64,000 nt of DNA from Lethocerus indicus. Taxonomy: Eukaryota; Arthropoda; Insecta; Hemiptera; Belostomatidae. The notes beneath the pieces are model-generated. The model had not been told where the DNA came from and ran no database searches. It saw nothing but the letters and a program-made list of their open reading frames with translations. Shown one piece after another: positions 53,977 to 64,000 of the stretch (position 1 is the first letter of the stretch; the number at the start of each line of letters is the position of its first letter). The DNA lies in NCBI GenBank assembly GCA_019843655.1, contig JACDQD010000002.1, positions 15,151,154 through 15,215,153 of the forward strand, given 5' to 3'. The position numbers and the translations under genes are program-made.

Positions 53977-56900
53977 ATCTAAAATAGGGCTCAAATCAGA
54001 CATAAAATTTGTTTTTTGTATTAATGTAATAAAACTATCACTACACTTTTGGGACATTAATTACTGTCTGTGAAGGGGGACAAATTTTTCATTTTTAATA
54101 AACCTTGCGGCATACTTATGAGTTCTTATTAATTCAGGAATTTTTAATAATACCGTATTCAATAGGAAGGGTAAAGCAGACATTTTGATGAGCCGACATT
54201 TCAAGATAAATTCTCCCTTAATTTCGTGAAGAACTATTCATGAATGATTTACCTAGGTTTTAATTAAGCTAAATAATAAATGGATTATAATTAAGACGTT
54301 TGTTGTTCCTCCAATAAAAATTGATTTCGGTTTTTTCCATCATTATCAAAGTATTTTACATTATATTGTTCCGCGAAGTGGGTTAATTAGATTGTTAGAC
54401 TATAATGGAATATTCATTATTTTACGCAGTATGAGACGACATTCATTAGAGCGAGATCATTGACAAATATTAACATAGGTAGCTATAAATTATGAAATTT
54501 ATTCATAAATAAATTGTTGTAGCTAGTGGTGGAAATATTGACAAAAGAATTCCTTTTGTAATTGAAAAATGGTAAACCCGTTTTGGAGCAGAACCTAAGG
54601 GTGATTTTAGATTAAGTTGGGTGATTCGGATTAGAGGCTATCCAATGACACTGGGAGACAGTGGAATAGCTCCACGTGGTGATCGGATTTAAATAGCCCC
54701 CTTTAATGGACGTTTGATTACACGATTGGGTACATTATCTCCCTTGATTCGGGAGTGGATTGTCAGGGAGGTTCCCATAGCAGTGCGGCCTAATTTCAAA
54801 CTCAGCTGGCAGACGACTTTGGTTGTAGATTATGACGAAAACCGAGTTTTATCACGACTTAGCCAATAATGTGTGGCTTTGATCAGGGAAAATAAAATTA
54901 ATTACAACCACCACCGGCTGATAACGGTTTTGTTTACCGGAAACGGCGTAAATGTCGTTTATTCATACTGGCATAATTGAAGCACAATCGTATTGTCCAA
55001 ATTAGTATTTTTGGTGGTTTGGCTATTTAATTATATTATATACTCATTGAAAATTCTAGGCTCCGATAATTAATATTGTACAACAGCAGTAGTATAAAAT
55101 ACATTTGATGTCACAAATTAACTAGGCTTTAGGAAATGAAAACTTTTATAAAAAGTCATGTAGTCTTGGAACTTGACAGCACCAAATGTTGAATTTCATT
55201 CTGCGGAAATTCCTCAGGAACAGTGCAGGAAACGACCTCTACTCGGCTGTAATCAGACCGGAAAAAATATCCTTAATTGGATCATTGTTACACGAATGCC
55301 GACTGTTTATCTGTGTCGTGAAATTGGCACGTGGGCCGGAAACGTGGCCCCTGTAGTAGTATGCGTAACGTACTTCACGCTTTCTCAGTTAGGCCTTAAC
55401 GCGCTAGAACCGACACTGCAATCCAACAGAATAAGTTTGATTGGGTATACAGAGATTGTTATCGAATAATAGTTGACCTTATCTAGTGACTTCTGGTAAG
55501 ATGTGAGAAATACACCGAAATTATCCATAATTCTGTAAATTATGATGTAAATATTGATTGGAAATTGAAGCATTTATCCCCTTATATGTTACATCACGGT
55601 AAAATGCTCAATATCCCTGACAAAAACAAGATTAAGTGCAAGTTCAGTTAAGGTGAATCAAAACTAAATTACAAAATGAAGGTCATTAACAACACACTAG
55701 AAATTCACACCCTAGATTTGCTCTCTATTGAGGAAAAATACACGACAGGAATTGCCTTTATCATGAATTATGGACGGTGGTTTCATATAGGAAAAATGCC
55801 GAGTAACGACGCCGTAACTTACAATGAAATAGAAGTCTTCAACGTCATAAGTTCAGATCGCATTTCATTCGTTCCTGGCGGTTGAATAAACAAGAAACCG
55901 GGATTTCTTTTTTAATTTCACCACACGTTACCGTATTTCCGTATTTTCCCAGGCAGCCCGATAGCGACCATTCACTGGATTTCTAAAGCGAGAGCGGCTC
56001 GTTGGTGGTCCACTAGCGGCCACCGGCGCGACTCGACTCTTCGGAAATGGGACCCCGGCTATTTGAGTTGAAGTTCATTAAATAACCAGCGGCGTCGGGA
56101 GATTAAAAATACATGGTGTGGCTTGGTTTTCGCCAACTGCTCAGACTTAAATAAAGCCCGAGTTCACTAAGTCAATATTGGAACTGGTGGACGATTAATC
56201 TAGTTAAGTTCCTCTGCTGCCACAAACATGTGCACTGCTGTACAGTTCATTGCAGGCCTCCTTTAATGCTAGCTGCACTAATATTATAGAAATAACTAAA
56301 TTGTGTGGTTGTATTAAATATCGTTGTTTAACCATCTGAGCTACACGTCCACGATCCCAAAAAGTAAAACGTGATTCTTATAGATTGCTTAATAACACAC
56401 TTTGATACAATTTCTCGGGATGTGTTAGAACTAAAGTTAAATTTCTTTTGGGCTTTTGGGATAAATGGCAGGACGATATCGGAGGATTGGTTTTGATGTT
56501 TCTCCGTATATTCTTCAGTTTTGCAGTTTGAGCATGTGATACTTCGTGTCGCTCATCAAGTCCGAATTATTCGGTTAATTTGAGGGAATAAGGACACATT
56601 TGTGTCCATAAAATTAAACATTTTTGTTATATAAAATTTTTGGTTCGATGCTTCAAACTCCACGACCTCTGTGAAGACACTAGCGAATTTTCAATCGGTC
56701 CTATCCCCGAACACACTCTTATTGCGACTTCTGCACGCTAGACCGGTTTCGGTTTATCGGAATCTGCGGTAACCTTTCGTCGGTGAGGTACTTAGTTTGT
56801 CCAGTACAGTAGTCTACCGACGGGTCGAAACTGATCTAAAATAAAACCAGTGTAAGTAGTCAGTAAAACTCTGAAAGTATAGAGGAGTCTCTGTACTGGT

Positions 56901-57080
56901 CTCTCTGCCGTCGCGAGCCGTAGGATAAACGACTTGCATAGAAATGGTCTGGAGATATACCAGAAAGTATCAATTTAATTCTAAAAAATATGTCCTACAA
57001 CAAGGACTAACTCCGAAGCGCGAGGGCTATACCCCGACCCTTTTAAACGGGTGATTTGGTCGCGAAATTCAATTGATTAG
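53977..57080. other. Intergenic spacer
   Basis: Mostly AT-rich. A short scrap of the foldback arm (GCTAGACCGGTTTCGG) lies at 56738-56753. A GC-richer stretch spans 55950-56110. An ATG frame at 55676-55885 (69 codons) has no recognisable domain or splice structure. Confidence 0.4.
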
Positions 57081-57089
57081 CAGAGTACT

Positions 57090-57480
57090 CGCTGGGGGTT
57101 AGGTGAGCGCTCGGACCTCGCTCTTCAGGCGGTGGCCCCACACCGGGTTTGAACTTTTGCCCTACAGAGTGGGAGAACGAGCGCGAACGAGAGTGGGAGG
57201 GAAAGGGACAGAGTGCGAGAATTGATTCGAGTCCGGATAAAAGGCGAAGGAGGAGGAGTGTGGCGGGAATTCGGCGCCTACCGCCTCTGTCGGTGGTGGC
57301 GGAGGGGCCGGGGCTGGGCATGTCGCCCGCGCTAATTGCCGGTCGAGGTGCGACCGATGTCGAGGGCAAAAATTTACGATAGCGCGACTATAAAAGTGAC
57401 GCCCCATATATGTGCCGCCCGGTCGTTAGCCCGTTAGGCGTTATTACCGCCGGTCGTGCAAAAGCCGTCCTCGGGGACGC
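57090..57480. promoter_or_regulatory. GC-rich islet with TATAAAAG
   Basis: A CpG-rich block contains TATAAAAG at 57389-57396 on the plus strand. No good initiator sits at the expected +30 position and no coding exon follows. Frames of 77-108 codons on both strands are compositional. It could be a promoter or an enhancer. Confidence 0.3.
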
Positions 57481-60400
57481 TCAATGGCTTATAGGCCATT
57501 ATAGGCCGACTTCCTTCGAAACTTGTTATTAAATATTTGGCCCGTATATCAATTAGCGACAGCGTCGGACATTTACGCCCGTCGCGTGTCCACCTCTTCT
57601 ATTGGTTCCTGCCGGTTGTACGTTCCGTAACTATAAATCGATGCCATAATTATTGGACATCGTTCCTCGTAATGGGGTTCTCTTGAAAATTCGCGAATCC
57701 ACAATTTCACGAGAGGGCGGTGACCGTTTAATCTATCGGTTCAGGTATATTCACATAAAAAAATTAAATGTTCAATGTAAGCCTAATTAAATAATAATTA
57801 AATGTTCAACGCCTAGCTTGTAGTTGCCAGAGTCCTCTATCGTAGGATTAAAACTATATTTATTACAGCCCTTGATATTGCGATTTTGAATAGTGTAATA
57901 ATTTCATAAATTGTTGTCATACGCACTGAAAATTTCAGTAGTTCAGAAGTTATGTTTAAAGAATCAGTCGCCAGGCACTATTATTCAGAATGAACTTAAA
58001 AAAACGAAACCACTGTGTGAATTGAAACATGCACATCGGTAAAATACGCTCCAAAAACTATAATTAACTACAACGGACAACAGGCAAGGTTTGATAACGT
58101 GATATACTGAGGGAGATATGTAAATAATTTATGAAGCGTCCATCCGTAAGGCGAGTGTACATGGTATACGCATTAATTGATTAACTCAAACAACGATAAA
58201 TCCCTAATCATTCGCGTCCCAAGGCATAAATTTTGCAGCCCCAATTCTTCGTAGTTGAGTATACCGAATTTCGACCCAAAGTAAGCTAAAGCGATTTCGT
58301 GAATTAACCAAACACCCATCTAACTCGTTCCGCCCAGCCCTAATGGCCTCTCGGAGCAAGTAATGAAAAGTCTCCCTCCATAACTTAAAGTCCCACGGCT
58401 TTAATACAATCGCTGTTTAATATTCCATTACTTTTATCGCCACTGTAGTTCGCCAAGGGCTTACCTGCATTGTGACTCAATCACTGCATTTTCGGAGAAG
58501 GCTCGCTACTTCCATGATTTAGTTAGCCTAGTTCTGTGGCAAACTTCGCCCCGAGATAATGTGAAAATAATGGATTAGTAATTGCGGCGAATAAAGCTAT
58601 CCAAGTCTAACGCGACATTCAATTCACTTGTCATAAATTTAATCACTCGTGTGGTTCGAATAATGTAATAATATTCGTCAGTTTAAGGTATTTATGACGG
58701 ATCCGTTGAGGCTTCCGAATGTATGCTACGATAATCTAGTTTAATTATACAGTTTCCTACGAAATGTTTATTGGAACATAATCATTTGCAGGTTAAATTG
58801 GATAGTTTGAGAACTGGTCATGTTATCATTTCTAGTTGCCATTAATTATACTAAATAAATTGTTTGATTTATTATTTTATTCATATTTATAAAGCATCAA
58901 TACGTAAATTGAAGTACTATAATCGCAGAAATATGAATGCAGGAAATATTACATACCGCCATTTTTTGGACGCTAGGTTACTCCATTTGTGGCTTCCATT
59001 ATTATAGCTGACGGAATTAAGACCCGGGTTAATGTTCGCCTTCCCTTTTTGAATGAGATAATTTTTGCGTTTAATAGCTTCCATAGAGCGGAAATTTGGT
59101 TAATTATACCGCCCCCCCTCTCGGGCATCGTTTCACTTAATGGCGTGACAAAAAGATTGAGAACATCCCTCCCATTTGGTGGTTGGGTATTCTTCAATTT
59201 TCCAAAACCATCTAGGCGAGAAAAATACGTCTAATTTCCTTAAAAGGATTAGTTTTTGAGAAAAGGCAGAGATTGATGAGTCGAGTACGTCGGGAATAAA
59301 TTTGTGTCGTGTAAATTACCCGTACGCTCCAAAAAATTGTTTACTTCACTGGCTAGTGTAATGAATATCGTTTGTGTATAACAAATAATTTCATTTTGTA
59401 AATAATATTAATTCAAATCATATGAACTTGTTTTAGTTTATTGTTTTTTATTACTTATAAATACTTTTACAGAATCATTTAGATGTGTGTTACCTTTCAT
59501 TGTGTTCGATGAAAAGTGCAGAGTTATGTACAGCTTAGAACTGAACTAACAGCAGTCAAAAGATACCAACACAATTTTGTGAATGAATCAATATTCAGGG
59601 GGGAAAACCCATTTGGATTTTGTAATAGCCACTAAAATTATTTATTTTATTGAAATAACCTTTGTTATTAATACATTTAATGAGGTGTTAGTACATTTAT
59701 GTGTTCGAGCAGCTTTTATTTAAAAACCTGAATATTATTTTTTCATTTCCCAATCGGATATATATTGATACATTTAACGGAATCAATATGAGCGATTTGA
59801 CCGTAATTATGTTCGTTTTATTTAAATATGTACTTACAGTCGTCTCTTGTGATGATTTACATTCTGACTTCCATTTCGAATTATCATTTAATTTTCATCG
59901 TTCCTCACGATGCAAATTTTGTTTGCAATCTTATTATCATATAAAAGGATAATGGAATGTGTAATATATCATTTATTAACATAAACTTCTAGTTTTACTT
60001 CTTTATAGCTGACATGATTAAAGCAGAAATGTTAGTCCAGTATACGCTTAACCTGTGTAAGCCCATCCTTCAGTTACCTTCTAAAACTCGGAAATGCTGC
60101 TGAAATATTACCGAAGAAAATCAGGGGGGGGGAGTATCTGGTCGCAAGTACAATAGAATTAGCATAACTGTGTTTTGAATTGGAGTGGGGAATGATGCCG
60201 GCGGCTCAAGTGCAACACCATTGTCCCTTCATAACCGCCACTAACATCTTCCCCACCAAACACCGCGCCACCATTTTATCTAGCCTTATCTCTCAGCCGC
60301 CTCAATAGCTACGAATTTCCTCTTCCCTCTGGGAAACGTGCTCCCTAAGGGCCTGTATTTTTTTCTTTATATATATTTATTTAGGTCGCAAGTAGGGGTT

Positions 60401-61799
60401 AGCTGTTATGCTTCCCCTATATTTTTTTGTTACATCGCCCGTCAGATTTACACCACTCCTCAGATATATTTCAACTATATCATCTTTTCTGTTTTCTATC
60501 AGTATATCGACTACGGGCCCGATGGTGTTCAGACTAATTAGTGGAGTAAAGAATATCTCCTTCTTTAGAAGGTAGATCCCTTTCTTTAAAAATGATAGAT
60601 TAAATGTTAGTCAGTCTTTTTTTAACTTTCAAATTAATGCTCATTTTACTATTTATTATTGTAGCATAACAAGATGAGTGATATCACGCATAAATGAATA
60701 TAGAAAAAAAGTAGAAAGCCAGCTTTAGAAATGTGCTGAACTGATGTATGATGTAAATTTACAAGAAATAATGTAGCTAGCACCAACACATACATTTTTG
60801 ACCCGAATAGAGATTTGTTCAATATTAAATTGAACTATACGACGGCACGCTTTGTACTCTTGCAGTCGATTACCTCTTTTGGGAATTAGGGGATAGGGAT
60901 CCGATACATACGAAGTTAATTCGGAAATTGGTAATTACCCGATAATTGGGTTTACGCTGAAATTAATCCAAGTAAATGTATCTTCTGGCTAATTTCTAAT
61001 TTTCATTCATTCTTAATGACTTTCGCAACAACTATGGGGAAAAGAGGTGAAAAAGCCCGTTCTAAAGTTTCGAACCTTGTTTTCTTGCAGAAGAACTGGT
61101 ATGTTTTCATCCGGTTGTACGTACCCACCGGAGGCCAGAAAGTGCCTCCAAATTCAAACTTACCGATGGCGGAAGAATGTTTCAGAGCAACGAATCGATC
61201 GACCAACGGATATTATGAGATGGGATATTTGATCGAAAACGGCCATTTATAGACTTTTCATGAAATGCAGAAAAACGTTCTTTGGCGTCGCGATTTATTG
61301 CTGGACTGCATAGTGTTGCATAGAACGTACCCGGTGAGAACCTGTGGAGTGAACATTAACCCGTTGGAGCGAACGGGAAACAGAATAGCCAACTTGTATT
61401 CAGTCTAGAGTTGACGGGCGACTGGTGTAGACAGATAATTGACACGACTACGCTCCAGACCGATACGCATCTGCTTCATTAGCCAGCTGCCTTAGCGTTC
61501 GACAGTTACATTTAGCATTCGGCAAACGGGATCAATTTCGTCCAGAATAGTTTTTTTAGAATAAATGTTATCCGCTCGAAAATGTTGTTTTCTAATTAAC
61601 CTAATTATACTTTAGTAGTTCCGGACGTTATATCCTCTTAAGCACCATTAATATTTTATTTATGTAGAAACAGATTATTGCACAGATAATGATTATTTGC
61701 AAATAATATGTCCGAGTAGTCCTCCAATTATGGCTGTGAATATACTTTCGAAATCAACCAAAAAAAGGGGCCAGTTTGTAATATCAATAATCGTTTTAT
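57481..61799. other. Intergenic spacer
   Basis: A 10-bp tandem duplication (TTATAGGCCA, TTATAGGCCG) lies at 57489-57508. Mixed-composition islets lie at 58990-59220, 60180-60350 and 61030-61250. No gene supported. Confidence 0.4.
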
Positions 61800-61800
61800 T

Positions 61801-61885
61801 TTCTTTCTCCTCTCGTCTGTTTGGTTTTAAGATAAAAGATATATGCCGGTTTCGGCATCTCACCATCGTCAGTACCATACGGTTA
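61801..61885 (+). repeat. Diverged relative of the foldback repeat arm
   Basis: TTTCTCCTCTCGTCTGTTTG, then GCCGGTTTCGGCATCTCACC and ATCGTCAGTACC, follow the same order as the arm of the 13.3 kb element (CTCCTCTCGCTGGTTTGG, ACCGGTTTCGGCTGCTCGCC, ATCTTCAGTAGC). It has many substitutions and no flanking duplication. It is either a decayed copy or a member of a related subfamily. Confidence 0.5.
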
Positions 61886-62159
61886 GTAATATAGTAAATA
61901 AGGCGTAATAGTCTTCTGCCGATAGGCTACCCTGTCCTCACAGGATGCTCTAGTTACACTGAATTTTTTTTATGGAATATGAAGTATATAAAATAATCGT
62001 ATTCGTTTTTAATTTTATGCTATTACCGTTCTCCATTAATTTTCTTATCTTTACTCGTTATTATCTAACGTAATTAATAATAAAACACTAATTGTAGTAT
62101 TAATGAGCTATTAATTTTAAGAGTTGTCGCAGAATTGTCTTAATGCACTGTCACGAATC

Positions 62160-62539
62160 GAGACCATTTGAAATGCATTAAGCAGTTTTCCCTCGACAAG
62201 ATTCTGCCGCCGGGAAATAGGGGCGCCGGTGTGATTTTCCGGCCCAGAAAGGGATTTTTGGTTCTGAAAGGAGGCGAAGAAGAGAAGGAAAAAAGAGAAA
62301 GAAGACGGAGGAGGTTTGAGGACAATAAAAGACTCGTCAATATGTTTCGCAATATCGCCGCCGCCGCCTTTCAGCGGTCGAGGGGGCGAGCCCTGAAAAA
62401 TGGCGGACTCCCGGAGCGGTGATTTCCGCTCGGGACGAGATTTCCGGCCGGCAGGAAACTCTAATGGAAATTTGAGTGGGCCTGTACTCGAGCAAAGTCC
62501 CGTCCCGATGAGCGCTCCCCCACGCTCCGTTTCGGCCGG
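62160..62539 (+). promoter_or_regulatory. GC-rich islet upstream of a core promoter
   Basis: A GC-rich block leads up to the TATA-like motif at 62540. It may be promoter-proximal regulatory sequence. A 148-codon minus-strand frame covers 62117-62563, but it overlaps the promoter-like motifs and shows no domain. Confidence 0.35.
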
Positions 62540-62574
62540 TATTAAAAGCCCGTTCTCGCCCATAATATCACAGT
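62540..62574 (+). promoter_or_regulatory. TATA/initiator core promoter candidate
   Basis: TATTAAAAG (62540-62548) is followed exactly 30 bases on by TCACAGT, with A+1 at 62570. It directly follows a GC-rich islet. The first downstream ATGs (near 62687-62710) do not open a convincing exon, so the transcript may have a spliced 5' UTR with coding exons beyond the window. Confidence 0.4.
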
Positions 62575-64000
62575 AGTCGCCTCGACTACCACATTTTCAA
62601 TCAATAATTTCCACTCGCAGACGAAACCAGTAGAAGAAATATTAGTTGTTCCCTAGAAATTATTATAACAATAGATCCTTTACGAATATGATGAATGAAT
62701 AAATAAAATGAGCAATCTGTTGCCGGGAATTGTATCCTATACTTGCCTGTGGCCAATTCATTCGTTATTTTATTTTTATTCTATAAATATCGTTATTTCT
62801 GTATATGTGTACTGTTTCTTTCTATGTAATAATAGTTCTATGTATATAATAAAAGTTTTAAGAAAACTTAAAATTGAGGCATGTTCTGAAATGGCAGGGC
62901 GCATTATTGTTTGTTTGAACGCAAGAAATTATACAGTTATAAAAATATGATTCGAGGTTCAGCTAAGAAGCCACCATGCTATCGGTTTTAAAAACACCAT
63001 TACGGGAACACAAAATTTAGGTTGGACCGAAACGTACTAACACTATTATTCTGTTCTACAGTCGCAAGGAAAAAGTAACAGACAAAACAACCGAAAATAT
63101 CTTCTTATGAAATTGTTGGCTCCCGGCCAATAAAACGGAGAATTGTTTGACATCTGGGATTCTCAAAAATAACGACCCTCCTATTTTTATACGCGACTAT
63201 ATGGGAAATACTCCGTCTTCTGCTTAGGTCTATATATTAAAAAAGATTTACGGACAGAACACGAAAAAAGAAAAACACGGTATGTTCATTTATATTCGTG
63301 CCTAGTAATGAATGTCCTTTAGATTCAAGCCGCTACATTTAACTTACATCGACGTTTACCTGTTTAAACGGTCTCACAATTAATTATCTAAATGGTCCCC
63401 ATTACTCACATCGATGTGATCCCCAGTTTATCATTTTTGATTATATGATTCTTCAATAAAGGGCAATGGCTGGAAAACGAAGCTCCTAATTGTTTTAAAA
63501 TGATGACTGACCTAATTTAATGAACCTACCTTAATAAACAATTAATTAGTCGTCCTTACTTCAAGTTATATGCATTTATGTGGATTTCTTCTTGTTATAT
63601 TGAAAGCAATATATATTAATATAATATTAATTCTGGTTTGCTTTGTATGATAAACTGAAATATATGCGATGGCATTAGAAACAGAATCATTGTAACGGAC
63701 TTAAATATATCAATAACTTTTGTATAGTGAGATTACTGGGAAATCATTACAAATAACATAATCATATGTTTGGCCGAAAGGGTGAAACGTTTGTTCTAGA
63801 ATATGCGCTAGAAGATAGGCTTTAGAAACGACCGCCGTATTCGTTGCCTGTTGGCATCCAGCCCAGCCTGTATCTACCAGCCTAACCTTGTACAGTAACA
63901 TTTCCAATTCTCCTAAGGGGTTCCAGTTCGATATTACATACAACACAAAATATCACAAATTCTGTTTTTCTTTCTTGACTCCCTGAATTCGATAGATTCG
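62575..64000. other. AT-rich right-hand edge
   Basis: No supported gene. An ATG frame of 80 codons at 62708-62950 is AT-rich and hydrophobic without recognisable family features. Confidence 0.4.

Noticed and set aside
62117..62563. 148-codon minus-strand ORF
   Set aside because: Covers a GC-rich islet and a plus-strand promoter candidate, changes composition sharply midway, and has no recognised motif.

Overview
The window looks like an AT-rich, gene-poor piece of a large arthropod (most likely insect) genome. The reasons are spliced genes with insect-style short introns, a secreted Val/Pro/Tyr-repeat protein of the kind insects put in cuticle, TATA/initiator core promoters of arthropod type, long AT-rich spacers, microsatellites, and a small family of dispersed mobile elements. 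Nothing points to bacteria, plasmids, CRISPR arrays or phage.

Two genes are well supported. At the left edge (minus strand, positions 1 to 3405) is the 5' part of an orthologue of the zinc-finger transcription factor ZNF341. I reconstructed it from nine exons that join in frame over 335 codons, from the start codon into the third recognisable finger. Its 3' end lies outside the window. Intron 3 uses a GC-AG splice pair. At 34468 to 35565 (minus strand) is a complete two-exon gene with a TATA box and a poly(A) signal. It encodes a 289-residue secreted protein with a signal peptide, a Gly-rich segment and about 200 residues of VPV/PYPV repeats.

Weaker gene candidates are a GC-rich Ala/Pro-rich 5' coding exon at 48980 to 49244 (+), a possible tiny first coding exon at 15082 to 15106 (+), and a 115-codon intronless ORF at 36179 to 36526 (-) that sits just downstream of a TATA/initiator pair. 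The two plus-strand exons could belong to genes with long introns that run through this window; that is inference.

The remaining roughly 55 kb is non-coding. It alternates AT-rich spacer with GC-richer islets (near 12.2, 12.8, 17.1, 20.4, 21.1, 25.6, 33.2, 39.1, 46.4, 57.2 and 62.3 kb) in which I could establish no protein. Such islets are reasonable candidates for promoters or enhancers. Mobile DNA is represented by three copies of one foldback-type element (13.3, 30.1 and 53.8 kb), two of them with 11-12 bp target-site duplications, by a few decayed relatives, and by one tRNA-like SINE head near 11.7 kb. I found no evidence of an exotic defence or enzymatic system; the most informative items are the reconstructed ZNF341 gene, the repeat protein and the foldback family.
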